The notes beneath the pieces are model-generated. The model did no database searches. It saw only the letters and a program-made list of their open reading frames with translations, and was not told where the DNA came from. 64,000 nucleotides of DNA. It comes from Mycobacterium gordonae (GTDB lineage Bacteria; Actinomycetota; Actinomycetes; Mycobacteriales; Mycobacteriaceae). A program made the translations under genes and the position numbers. Position 1 is the first letter of the stretch, and each line of letters begins with the position of its first letter. Shown here in pieces: positions 33,431 through 41,996 of this stretch. The stretch spans positions 4,930,739 through 4,994,738 of the forward strand of contig NZ_CP070973.1 of NCBI RefSeq assembly GCF_017086405.1, written 5' to 3'.

Positions 33431-36078
33431 TGCAGCGCTGCCAATTTGGCGGAGATCCGGTCCGTCTCTTCCTGGGCAACCTGCTGCCGGGCGCGGATCT
33501 TGTCGACGACAGCTTCGGGCGCCTTGGCCAAAAAGTCCGCGTTGCCGAGTTTGGCCGCGGTGGATGCCAGTTCTTTCTGCGCCGCGGCCAAATCCTTTTC
33601 CAGGCGCCGGCGCTCAGCGGCCACGTCGATGGTGCCCGACGTGTCGAGTTCCACGACCACCGTAGCGCTATGCAGTCGCACCTCCAGCGTCGCCGCCGCG
33701 CGGAAGTCGTCGCCCGGCGCGGTAAGCCAGGCCAGCGAAGTCACGGCATGAACCTGATTGCTCAGATCGGCTTCGTCGACACCGACCAGGCGGGCCGGCA
33801 CCTTCTGCCGGTCGGCCAGGCCCTGGTCGCTGCGGAACCTGCGCACTTCGGTCACCAGTTTCTGCATATCGGTGATCCGTTGTGTCGCAACTGGATCCAG
33901 CGCGATGCCGGACGGCTCGGGCCAGTCGGCGATCACCAGCGACTCCTGGCCGGTGAGCGCCTGCCACAGCGCTTCGCTGATGAACGGGATCACCGGGTGC
34001 AGCAGCCGCAGCAAGGTGTCCAGGCCAGCGGCCAGCACCGCGGTGGTGTGTGAAATTCCCTGCGCGAGTTGTGTTTTGGCCAGCTCGACATACCAGTCGC
34101 AGAATTCGTCCCAGGCGAAGTGGTAAAGCGCTTCGCAGGCGCGGCTGAACTCGTAGCTGTCGAAAGCCGCGTCGACTTCGGCGCGAACCTCTTCCAGCCG
34201 GCCCAGCACCCAGCGGTCGGCGTCGGTCAGCTGCTGCAACGGGGGCAGCGGGGCCAGGGCGGCGCCGTTCATCAGCGCGTACCTGGTGGCGTTGAACAGT
34301 TTGGTGCCGAAGTTGCGCGACGCCCGCACGGCGTCCTCGCCGATGGCCAGGTCGCCGCCGGGACTGGCGCCACGGGCCAAAGTGAACCGCAGGGCATCCG
34401 CACCGAACTCGTCCATCCAGTCCAGTGGGTCGATGACGTTGCCCTTGGACTTGCTCATCTTGCGGCCGAACTCGTCGCGGATCAGTCCGTGCAGGAACAC
34501 ATCGGTGAACGGCACCTGCGGGCCGCGGCTGCCATCGAGCGTGATGGCGTCGTCACCGCCGACATAGGTGCCGAACATCATCATCCGGGCCACCCAGAAG
34601 AACAGAATGTCGTAGCCGGTGACGAGAACGCTTGTCGGGTAGAACTTTTCCAGCGCCGGGGTCTTCGACGGCCAGCCCAGGGTGGAAAACGGCCACAACG
34701 CCGAGGAGAACCAGGTGTCCAGCACGTCGCTGTCCTGCTCCCAGCCTTCCGGCGGCGTGTCGTCGGGACCGACGCACACCATTTCACCGTTGGGCCCATA
34801 CCAGATCGGGATGCGGTGGCCCCACCACAGCTGGCGCGAGATGCACCAGTCGTGCATGTCGTCCACCCAGGCGAACCAGCGCGGCTCCAGACTGGACGGG
34901 TGAATCACGGTGTCGCCGTTGCGAACCGCGTCACCGGCGGCCTTGGCCAGCGATTCCACCCTTACCCACCATTGCAGGGACAGCCGCGGTTCGATGGGCT
35001 CCCCGCTGCGTTCGGAGTGCCCGACGCTGTGCAGGTACGGCCGCTTCTCCTCGACGACTCGGCCCTGGGCGGCAAGCGCCTCGCGAACTTTGACCCGGGC
35101 CTCGAACCGGTCCAGGCCGTCGAATTGCGTGCCGGTCCCGGAAATCCGGCCCTTGGTGTCCAGGATCGAGGGCATCGGCAGCTGATGGCGCAATCCGATC
35201 TCGAAGTCGTTGGGATCGTGTGCGGGAGTGACTTTGACCGCGCCGGTGCCGAATTCGGGATCGACATGCTCGTCCGCCACGACGATCATCGCGCGGTCGA
35301 TGAACGGGTGCGGCAGGCTGGTCCCCACCAGGTGGCGGTAGCGGTCGTCGTCGGGGTGCACCGCGATGGCGGTGTCGCCCAGCATCGTCTCCACCCGCGT
35401 GGTCGCAACCACGATGTGGGGCCCGGAGTCGTCGAGCGAGCCGTAGCGGAACGACACCAGTTCGCCCTCGACGTCCTGGTAGTTGACCTCGAGGTCGGAG
35501 ATCGCCGTCTCGAGCACCGGTGACCAGTTGACCAGTCGTTCGGCCTGGTAGATCAGGCCGTCGTCGTAGAGGCGTTTGAAGATCGTCCGCACGGCACGCG
35601 ACAGGCCCTCGTCCATGGTGAAGCGGTCCCGGCTCCAGTCCACACCGTCGCCGAGCCGGCGCATCTGGCCACCGATCGCCCCGCCGGACTCACGCTTCCA
35701 ATCCCAAACCTTGTCGACGAAACGCTCGCGACCGAGGTCTTCTTTGGTCTTGCCGTCGACAGCCAACTGCTTCTCGACCACGCTCTGGGTGGCGATGCCG
35801 GCGTGGTCCATGCCCGGCTGCCAGAGCACCTCGTAGCCCTGCATGCGCTTACGTCGGGTCAGCGCATCCATCATGGTGTGTTCCAGCGCGTGCCCCATGT
35901 GCAGGCTGCCGGTCACGTTCGGCGGCGGGAGCACGATGCAGTACGCGGGTTTGGTGCTGTGCGGGTCCGCGGTGAAGTAGCCGGCATTCACCCATTTCTG
36001 GTAGATCGCGCCCTCCATCGCGGCCGGATCCCAAGACTTGGGCAGCTGGTCGTCGGCAGGGCGGGGGCTGGCGGTCAC
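33427..36078 (-). CDS. valS: Valyl-tRNA synthetase
   Basis: An 883-residue class I synthetase. HMGH at residues 60-63 is the HIGH motif and KMSKS lies at about 540-544. Between them is the editing domain, after them the anticodon-binding domain and a C-terminal coiled coil (AAERRRLEKDLAAAQKELASTAAKLGNADFLAKAPEAVVDKI, in part) that contacts tRNA-Val. It is full length and matches Rv2448c. It is first of valS-folC-DUF4233; the 71 bp upstream show no T-box. Confidence 0.96.
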   Translation of the reverse strand: MTASPRPADDQLPKSWDPAAMEGAIYQKWVNAGYFTADPHSTKPAYCIVLPPPNVTGSLHMGHALEHTMMDALTRRKRMQGYEVLWQPGMDHAGIATQSVVEKQLAVDGKTKEDLGRERFVDKVWDWKRESGGAIGGQMRRLGDGVDWSRDRFTMDEGLSRAVRTIFKRLYDDGLIYQAERLVNWSPVLETAISDLEVNYQDVEGELVSFRYGSLDDSGPHIVVATTRVETMLGDTAIAVHPDDDRYRHLVGTSLPHPFIDRAMIVVADEHVDPEFGTGAVKVTPAHDPNDFEIGLRHQLPMPSILDTKGRISGTGTQFDGLDRFEARVKVREALAAQGRVVEEKRPYLHSVGHSERSGEPIEPRLSLQWWVRVESLAKAAGDAVRNGDTVIHPSSLEPRWFAWVDDMHDWCISRQLWWGHRIPIWYGPNGEMVCVGPDDTPPEGWEQDSDVLDTWFSSALWPFSTLGWPSKTPALEKFYPTSVLVTGYDILFFWVARMMMFGTYVGGDDAITLDGSRGPQVPFTDVFLHGLIRDEFGRKMSKSKGNVIDPLDWMDEFGADALRFTLARGASPGGDLAIGEDAVRASRNFGTKLFNATRYALMNGAALAPLPPLQQLTDADRWVLGRLEEVRAEVDAAFDSYEFSRACEALYHFAWDEFCDWYVELAKTQLAQGISHTTAVLAAGLDTLLRLLHPVIPFISEALWQALTGQESLVIADWPEPSGIALDPVATQRITDMQKLVTEVRRFRSDQGLADRQKVPARLVGVDEADLSNQVHAVTSLAWLTAPGDDFRAAATLEVRLHSATVVVELDTSGTIDVAAERRRLEKDLAAAQKELASTAAKLGNADFLAKAPEAVVDKIRARQQVAQEETDRISAKLAALQ

Positions 36079-36149
36079 CGGTCAATTCTAGGAACCGCCA
36101 GCCGCGCCCGTGTAAGGGCCTGAAACCGCAGGTCGAGCGGACCAGGTGG

Positions 36150-36782
36150 TTACGGGATGGTGAGCACCTGTCCCGGGTGGATCAGGTCGGGGTTCGGGAT
36201 TCCGCTGGCGTCGGCGATGACTTGGTACTTGCTGCCGTCGCCGTAGAACCGCTCCGCGATCGCCCACAAGGTGTCGCCGGACTCGACGGTGTAGGTGCGC
36301 GCGGCCGGCGGCTCAGGTTCGGCCGGCGGTGCTTCGGCCGGCGGTTCGGCGACGGCGTTCTCAGCGGGCGCCGGCTCGTCCTGCGAAATGCCTTTGTCGT
36401 CGAGATCGGCCGCGGCCGCCTCCGCGGCAGGGTTCGGCGGCGGCGGGGCGTCGGTCTCGGTCTTGGTGGACCAGGCCGGCCCGTCGGCAGCATAGAGCAC
36501 CAGATTGCGGTCGTCCTGCAGGACGAGTTGGACGCGTTTCTTGCCCTTGGTGTCGCTGTGCCACACCGGCTTGTCGGCGGTGTAGAGCACGAAGTTGCCG
36601 TCGGTCTGCACCTCGGCGCGCACCACGTCCTGACCATTCGTGGCGGTGGCCCAGATCGGCTTACCCCAGACGGCCAACACCAGGTTGCCGTCGTCCTGCA
36701 ACGTCAAGGTGTAGGCGCCGTTGCTGGAGACCAGCGACTCTCCCTTAACCAGCTTCTGTCCTTCGGTGAGCCTGTCTGACAT
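36150..36782 (-). CDS. Bulb-type lectin domain fused to LysM domain
   Basis: A 210-residue protein. Residues about 1-112 form a B-lectin (mannose-binding bulb lectin) domain with three repeats of the QxDxNxVxY type: QDDGNLVLA, QTDGNFVLY and QDDRNLVLY. An acidic, proline/alanine-rich linker follows, and then a C-terminal LysM domain (RTYTVESGDTLWAIAERFYGDGSKYQVIADASG..., of which YTVESGDTLWAIAERFYGDG is the core). A similar LysM-lectin has been described in M. smegmatis and binds mannose-containing glycans. No signal peptide is seen. GGAGAGGG precedes the ATG. It lies between a DUF937 gene and valS. Confidence 0.88.
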   Translation of the reverse strand: MSDRLTEGQKLVKGESLVSSNGAYTLTLQDDGNLVLAVWGKPIWATATNGQDVVRAEVQTDGNFVLYTADKPVWHSDTKGKKRVQLVLQDDRNLVLYAADGPAWSTKTETDAPPPPNPAAEAAAADLDDKGISQDEPAPAENAVAEPPAEAPPAEPEPPAARTYTVESGDTLWAIAERFYGDGSKYQVIADASGIPNPDLIHPGQVLTIP

Positions 36783-36879
36783 GCGTTTCCCTCTCCATCT
36801 TTTGCTGGATCTCGAAAATACTTGACCGCGACGCGCCCGAAACAGACTTGCGCTCAGCGCAATCTTGTTGTGGCGCAGA

Positions 36880-37461
36880 CTATTTCTTGCCGCCGAGCAG
36901 GCCACCGAGAATGTCGCCGAGGCCACCGCCCTTATTGCCCAGCACACTGCCGAGAATGCCGCCCAGGGACTTGTCGTTGCCACCGCCCAGGATGCTGCCC
37001 AGGATGTCACCCAGCCCGCCGCCGGAGCTGCGCTGCTGGGGAGCTTCGGCCTGGCCGCCGGAATTGAGCTGTTTTCCGATGTACGCCAAGACAATCGGCA
37101 AGATGACGGGCAACAGTTGCTTGAGCAGATCGCTGTTGCCGGCCCCACCGCCAGCCAGTGCGGCGGCGACTTCGTTGGTGTCCTTGCCGCCGAAGAGCGT
37201 CGCGACCGCCTGGTGCCCGCCCTCCTCGTCGACGTGCTCGACCCCGCCACCTGCGTCGAGCAGCCCACGCGCGGCGTGACCGCTGGCGGCGTCCTCGATC
37301 TTGCTGGCGTGCTCCGGGTCCTGCGAATTGTGTTGCAGGCCACTGAGCAACACCGGCACCAGGGTGTGCACCGCTTTATCGACCTCACCCTGGTCGGCCC
37401 CCAGTTTCGACGCGATGTCCGAGGTGGGGATCTGCGCGTAAAGATCGTCGAGACCGGCCAT
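36880..37461 (-). CDS. DUF937 family protein
   Basis: A 193-residue protein. The N-terminal 75 residues are polar and helical (MAGLDDLYAQIPTSDIASKL), a hydrophobic segment LLKQLLPVILPIVLAYIG lies near residues 112-129, and the rest is Gly/Leu repeats of the type GGGLGDILGSILGGG. This is the standard DUF937 layout. The family is cytosolic or membrane-associated with unknown function; some members resemble the YidB protein. It lies 97 bp before the LysM-lectin gene on the same strand. Confidence 0.82.
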   Translation of the reverse strand: MAGLDDLYAQIPTSDIASKLGADQGEVDKAVHTLVPVLLSGLQHNSQDPEHASKIEDAASGHAARGLLDAGGGVEHVDEEGGHQAVATLFGGKDTNEVAAALAGGGAGNSDLLKQLLPVILPIVLAYIGKQLNSGGQAEAPQQRSSGGGLGDILGSILGGGNDKSLGGILGSVLGNKGGGLGDILGGLLGGKK

Positions 37462-37564
37462 CAGGATCCACCTTCGTCGCTGGGATGGGAGGCGAGCAGC
37501 TACGACACTAGACCCACCAGATCCGGATCAAAACCCTTTCATCAGGCGGATTTCAACTAGCGCG

Positions 37565-38821
37565 TCAATTTAACCGTTCGGTCCGCAATTCGATACCTGC
37601 GTGTGGGAACCGGGCCAGCAAGGCGTCGCCCATGGCCGCCGCCGGGGTCAGCACACCGTGCAGGTCGGAAAGCTTGTCGCGGTCTTTGGCCAGCGCAAGG
37701 CCGCACTCCCCCAACATCACCGAGGTGGCCTTGTAGCCGGGGTCGCCGCGTTGTTCCATGCGCGCCACATAGCGGGCTCCGGAGGTGGTGGTGGTGTACG
37801 TCTCCACCTTGTAGTAGCCGCGCTCGCGGGCTTTGGCGCTCGGCCCAGTGCCGGGCTTAGGGGCGACGCGTTCCACCAATTTCCGCGGAAGCAGGCGGAA
37901 GTAGCGGCTGCCCAGTCCGAACGCCACATTGCTCAATCCGGTGACCACGGCCGCCGCCACCGGCGCGACGGGCGACGACCCGAGATTCACCGACTCGCTG
38001 TAGCGAAAGCTGCGGCCGTAGGCCCAGTCCAGCAGGGCGTTGCTGCGTCGCACGATACGGGTGTTGTACGGGGCCATCACAAACCCGGCGGTCCACAGCT
38101 CGCGAAGTTCCGGCGCCAGCGTCCGGCCCCGACGCAACGGAAGATCGGGTTGCGGGCCGAGTTCGGGTTCGGCGCCTCGGTCGGTGGTCAAGGTGTAGGG
38201 GTCGCTGAGCTGATTGCGCACCTCGGGGTCGTTTGAGGCCAGACGCAGGATCTCGGTCATCGACGCGAAAGTGCCGCCGGACAAGCCGCCCCGGAAGGAG
38301 CGAACCACGAAGTTGGTCTCGCCCAGTTCGCCCGCGCCGTCCTCGTGCGCGGCACGAAACAGCGCGTAGACGGTCAGGTCCGAGGGGACGGAGTCGAACC
38401 CGCACGCATGCACGATCCGGGCCCCGGTGTCGACGGCCTGTTTGTGATAAAGGTCGATGCTCTCGCGCACGAAATTCGCCTCGCCGGTCAAGTCGGCATA
38501 ATCAGTGCCGGCCGCGGCACACGCCGCCACCAGGGGCAGTCCGTAACGGGTGTACGGACCCACGGTGGTGATGACGACCCGCGTGCGGGCGGCCATCTCT
38601 TTGAGCGACGACTCGGAGGTGGCGTCGGCGGCGATCAGCGGCCAGTCCTGCGCGGTCGGCCCGAGCGTCTTGCGTACCGCTTCGAGGCGCTCTGTCGACC
38701 TGCCGGCCAGCGCAATTCGCGCGTCTCCCCCGGCCCGGGCTAGGTACTCGGCGGTCAGCTTTCCCACGAAGCCTGTTGCCCCATAGACGATGATGTCGAA
38801 TTCACGTGGCGTCTTGGTCAC
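37565..38821 (-). CDS. Saccharopine dehydrogenase-like / trans-acting enoyl reductase family
   Basis: A 418-residue protein corresponding to Rv2449c. The Rossmann motif IVYGATGFVGKLTAEYLA (about residues 11-28) binds NAD(P), and the fold continues with GPYTRYGLPLVAACAAAGTDYADLTGE and HACGFDSVPSDL. The family includes Rv2953, the trans-acting enoyl reductase for phthiocerol and phenolphthiocerol lipids. The substrate of this member is unknown. A hydrophobic stretch near residues 290-310 (PVAPVAAAVVTGLSNVAFGL) suggests membrane contact. It is divergent from the FAD monooxygenase with 87 bp between. Confidence 0.85.
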   Translation of the reverse strand: MTKTPREFDIIVYGATGFVGKLTAEYLARAGGDARIALAGRSTERLEAVRKTLGPTAQDWPLIAADATSESSLKEMAARTRVVITTVGPYTRYGLPLVAACAAAGTDYADLTGEANFVRESIDLYHKQAVDTGARIVHACGFDSVPSDLTVYALFRAAHEDGAGELGETNFVVRSFRGGLSGGTFASMTEILRLASNDPEVRNQLSDPYTLTTDRGAEPELGPQPDLPLRRGRTLAPELRELWTAGFVMAPYNTRIVRRSNALLDWAYGRSFRYSESVNLGSSPVAPVAAAVVTGLSNVAFGLGSRYFRLLPRKLVERVAPKPGTGPSAKARERGYYKVETYTTTTSGARYVARMEQRGDPGYKATSVMLGECGLALAKDRDKLSDLHGVLTPAAAMGDALLARFPHAGIELRTERLN

Positions 38822-38908
38822 CCACCTGACGCTACCCCGGCCACCGCTGGGCCCCGCCAGGCAGCCGGTTCTTGAACGGTCTTTGTCGCCGGCGGTAATT
38901 TCCGCGGG

Positions 38909-40078
38909 ATGACGCTACGAATCGTCGTCGTCGGAGCGGGCATCGCCGGTTTGGCCTGTGCCGTGGCTTTGCGGCGTTGCGGCCACCAAGTGAGCATCGT
39001 CGAGGAGCGCACCGACACGACGCCCGGTGCGGCGATCAGCATCTGGCCCAACGCGCTGGCCGCCCTGGACGAGCTCGGACAAGGAGATGAGGTGCGCGCC
39101 GCCGGCGCCCGCGTCGCGACCGGCGCCCTTCGCTGGCGCGACGGTTCCTGGTTGCGTCGGCCCGCTACCGAATCGTTGATCAGCGCGCTGGGCGAGTCAT
39201 TGGTGGTGGTGCGGCGCGCGGCACTGCGCGACATCCTGACCGCCGCGGTGGGTGACACCACCATCGAATACGGGCTGGCGGCGGTGAAGCTTTCAGTCGA
39301 CGGTGACGGAGTCCGGATCACGCTGTCGGACGGGACGATCCGGTATGCGGACGGCGTTATCGGCGCCGACGGCATCGGTTCGACGGTGGCTCGCCACCTC
39401 AACGGTGCGTTGCGCTACCACTACGCCGGCTACACCGCCTGGCGCGGCATCGCCGGTTGCGCCATGGATCCCGAGCTGGCCGGCGCGACGCTAGGTCCTG
39501 GCGTGGAGGCCGGCCACATTCCCTGCGGGCCAGACCTCACGTATTGGTACACCACCGAGCGCGCCCCGGAGGGCGGCTCGGCGACCGTAGCTGACCTGCC
39601 CCGCCTGCGAACCAGACTGGCCGGCTGGCCGGATCCGATTCCCGCCATGCTGGCCGCCACAGACCCGGCAGATGTGCTGCGCAACGACCTCTATGACCGT
39701 GAAGCGGGCGAGTGCTGGGCCCGTGGGCCGGTGCTGGTCGTCGGCGACGCGGCCCATCCGATGCGTCCGCACCTAGGCCAGGGGGGCTGCCAAGGTTTGG
39801 CGGATGCTGCGATCCTGCGGGCGTTCGTCGAGCGCTGCCCCGACCTGCCGACAGCCTTCGCCAGGTTCGCCGACTTTCGCCGGCCGCGAACAACTGCGGT
39901 GGTTCGTGAGTCGGCGATGCTCGGGCGCGTCATCAACCTGCGTCCGGCGTTCCTCAGCGCCGTCCTCACCCGTACCAGCGCGCTGATCCCTGACGCCGTG
40001 TTCACTCGGCACATCGCATCCGTGGCCGGGCGGGCGGCGTTCGAGATGCCGGCCGCCCGGGACATCGACCGGGCCTGA
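38909..40078 (+). CDS. FAD-dependent monooxygenase (PHBH-like)
   Basis: A 389-residue flavoprotein. GAGIAGLACAVAL (residues 8-20) is the FAD GxGxxG motif, VIGADGIGS the DG motif, and VLVVGDAAHPMRPHLGQGG the GD motif, which together mark group A aromatic hydroxylases. It should use NAD(P)H to hydroxylate an aromatic or polyketide substrate, not identifiable here. It stands alone and ends at a hairpin shared with rpfE. M. tuberculosis has no counterpart at this place that I can name. Confidence 0.87.
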   Translation: MTLRIVVVGAGIAGLACAVALRRCGHQVSIVEERTDTTPGAAISIWPNALAALDELGQGDEVRAAGARVATGALRWRDGSWLRRPATESLISALGESLVVVRRAALRDILTAAVGDTTIEYGLAAVKLSVDGDGVRITLSDGTIRYADGVIGADGIGSTVARHLNGALRYHYAGYTAWRGIAGCAMDPELAGATLGPGVEAGHIPCGPDLTYWYTTERAPEGGSATVADLPRLRTRLAGWPDPIPAMLAATDPADVLRNDLYDREAGECWARGPVLVVGDAAHPMRPHLGQGGCQGLADAAILRAFVERCPDLPTAFARFADFRRPRTTAVVRESAMLGRVINLRPAFLSAVLTRTSALIPDAVFTRHIASVAGRAAFEMPAARDIDRA

Positions 40079-40087
40079 GAACGACGA

Positions 40088-40111
40088 ATGCCGGGCCCGA
40101 AGGCCCGGCAT
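40088..40111. terminator. Hairpin between convergent monooxygenase and rpfE genes
   Basis: Perfect 10-bp arms ATGCCGGGCC and GGCCCGGCAT around CGAA, located 10 bp after the monooxygenase stop and 36 bp after the rpfE stop on the other strand. There is no T-run; it is the GC-rich I-shaped type often proposed for mycobacteria. Confidence 0.6.
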
Positions 40112-40146
40112 CCGCTCGGCGCGGCAGCGCCTGATGGTCTAACTGA

Positions 40147-40692
40147 TCAGCCGCGGCGGCCGCAGACCGGCCACGCGCCGATACCCTGCGAATGCAAGAC
40201 GTTCTCGGCCACGCGGATCTGCTCCTCACGGCTGGCGCCGGCCGGTGAGCCGCTGCCACCGTTGGCACGCCAGGTGCCGGGCGTGAACTGCAGGCCACCG
40301 GAGTAGCCGTTGCCGGTGCTGATCGCCCAATTGCCACCGGACTCGCACTGCGCAATGGCGTCCCAGTTGACGCTGTACGCCTTGACCGGTGCGGGCGCCG
40401 GGACCTCGTCCACCGGCGGCGCGTCGGGGGCCGGCAGGTTGGGGTCGAAGCCGGCCGGCTCCGGCGCCGGCGGCGCGTCGGCGGGCGGCGCGTCAGGCGC
40501 CGGCAAGTTCGGGTCGAAGCCCACGAACTCCGGGGCCGGCGGCGCGTCAGGCGCCGGCTGGCCCGGATCGAAGCCGGGAGCGACATTGGGGTCCACGCCC
40601 TGGACATCCGCATGAGCGATGCCGGTGGTCGGCACGGTCACGAGGGTCCCGGTAATCGCGGCGACAATGAGCGTCTTGCGGACGTTCTTCAC
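40147..40692 (-). CDS. rpfE: Resuscitation-promoting factor E
   Basis: A 181-residue secreted protein. A signal peptide covers about residues 1-28 (VKNVRKTLIVAAITGTLVTV... GIAHA), then Pro/Ala-rich repeats with three FDPNLPAPDAPP-type units, and the Rpf domain (AYSVNWDAIAQCESGGNW...GLQFTPGTW...AWPVCGRRG). The catalytic Glu is in CESGG, and paired cysteines are kept. It cleaves peptidoglycan and helps dormant cells resume growth, with RipA as a known partner of RpfB and RpfE. The start is GTG with AAAGGAA upstream. It ends in the same CGRRG as the M. tuberculosis protein. Confidence 0.95.
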   Translation of the reverse strand: MKNVRKTLIVAAITGTLVTVPTTGIAHADVQGVDPNVAPGFDPGQPAPDAPPAPEFVGFDPNLPAPDAPPADAPPAPEPAGFDPNLPAPDAPPVDEVPAPAPVKAYSVNWDAIAQCESGGNWAISTGNGYSGGLQFTPGTWRANGGSGSPAGASREEQIRVAENVLHSQGIGAWPVCGRRG

Positions 40693-40722
40693 ACTGTTCC
40701 TTTCGTTGCGCGCGCGCTGAAG

Positions 40723-40810
40723 CCAACCCACCGAGGTGGGTTGGGTGTTGCTTTGGTGCGACAAGGTGCTGTGATCGCTGCTTCAGGGCGTGCCGTCTCT
40801 GTTCGGCACG
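40723..40810 (-). promoter_or_regulatory. Two stem-loops in the rpfE leader
   Basis: Perfect arms CCAACCCACC and GGTGGGTTGG separated by GA lie at 40723-40744, 31 bp before the rpfE start. A second stem, CGTGCCG and CGGCACG with an 8-nt loop, lies at 40789-40810. Both could form in the mRNA and the first lies close to the ribosome-binding site. No known riboswitch class fits. Confidence 0.5.
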
Positions 40811-41390
40811 ACAGCGGAGGGCCTGATCTGCCCGGCGCGGCTGCTGGCCGACGCCCGCGGGGCGGCTCCGACATTCAGTGCCGTCTCCCACATCCGCTCA
40901 CACGCGGGTCCGTGGATTCAATTTTCATAGTTACTTTTTGGTGCCCATTTTTGGGCTAGAAGGACCGTACGATAACGATTTGGATTCGTCACCTCAGACG
41001 AATGGGCGTACCGGGCCGATAACGGGTTGATCACGGACCGACATCACAATGGTCTGTGCAGGTCAGAAGATTCTTTCGGGTTGCGGTCAATCCGCTGCGG
41101 CAGCACAGCTTTCGTGAGCCGAATCACGCGCATATTGTGAGCTGGGCCACCGCATTTCACTATGTGACGCACGACCAACAACACGGGTGGATAACGAGCG
41201 GACGTGATGTCGCACACAATTCAGGGGTCAACTAATTCGGCGTCACGGTATTCGACATCGCGGTCGATCGCGCCGTCGATGAATCGAGTTAGTTGTGGAA
41301 TCTCTCGGAATTCGGATCGTGCGCGCCGTGGCGGCACCGATCACCGGCGCGCGCCGGCGTCAGCCACCGAAAAGAAGGTGCAGAGGTGCC
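40811..41390. other. Long intergenic region without a credible gene
   Basis: About 580 bp between the rpfE leader stems and mobA. It includes AT-rich patches near 40915-40955 and 41210-41300, unusual in this genome, which suit promoters. M. tuberculosis has two small hypothetical genes (Rv2451 and Rv2452c) in this interval; I see no intact reading frame with a ribosome-binding site here. Confidence 0.5.
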
Positions 41391-41984
41391 CTAGCGTCCC
41401 GGACGAACCGGCGCCCGCAAGTCGTCCTCTGTGTTGACGTTGGCCAGCGCGTCGGAGTCGGTCAGCACGATCTGCTGGGAATCCGAGGCGTCGATGAGGT
41501 CACTCATCTTGCGTGCGCCGCCGGCCACCAGCGCATCGATGCGGTCGGCGAGATCCGTGCGGTAGACCGCGGCCAGATAGTGACTGCGACCGTCCCACGG
41601 CATCACCACTTCGGCATCGGTCTCGACGGCGAGGCGGAACAGTTCCTCGATCAAATCGATTGTCAGCGAAGGCATGTCGACCGCAGCAACAAACGCGTAG
41701 CGCGCGCCGGCCGCCGCGGCGGCACGCAATCCGCGTCCGGTAGCCGGCAACGGACCCAGCCCACGCACCTCGTCGCGCAGGATCGGGACCGACAGCGCGG
41801 GCAGCGGCTGGCCCGGGGCGGCCATCACGTACACCGGCGAACAGCGTTGCGACACAACGTCAACCACGCGCTCCACCATCGTGCCCGACCCGCCGGGCAG
41901 CGGCAGGGTGGCCTTATCACGGCCCATCCGGCGCGATTCGCCGCCGGCGACGACGACGCCGGCCAGTGCAACGTCTTCAGCCAC
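41391..41984 (-). CDS. mobA: Molybdenum cofactor guanylyltransferase
   Basis: A 197-residue nucleotidyltransferase. The N-terminal AGVVVAGGESRRMGRDKATLPLPG (about residues 8-31; core GGESRRMGRDK) is the GTP-binding signature, and VAAVDMPSL gives the metal-binding Asp. It attaches GMP to molybdopterin to form the bis-MGD cofactor. It follows korB by 12 bp and corresponds to Rv2453c. Co-transcription with korAB is likely, though the pathways are not directly linked. Confidence 0.9.
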   Translation of the reverse strand: MAEDVALAGVVVAGGESRRMGRDKATLPLPGGSGTMVERVVDVVSQRCSPVYVMAAPGQPLPALSVPILRDEVRGLGPLPATGRGLRAAAAAGARYAFVAAVDMPSLTIDLIEELFRLAVETDAEVVMPWDGRSHYLAAVYRTDLADRIDALVAGGARKMSDLIDASDSQQIVLTDSDALANVNTEDDLRAPVRPGR

Positions 41985-41996
41985 TTGTGCTGCCCC

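Noticed and set aside
32234..33751. A 505-codon open frame on the plus strand
   Set aside because: It is antisense to folC and the end of valS; no ribosome-binding site or motif.
40811..41390. A c-di-AMP (ydaO-type) riboswitch before rpfE
   Set aside because: The conserved blocks expected of that class were not found on the rpfE strand.
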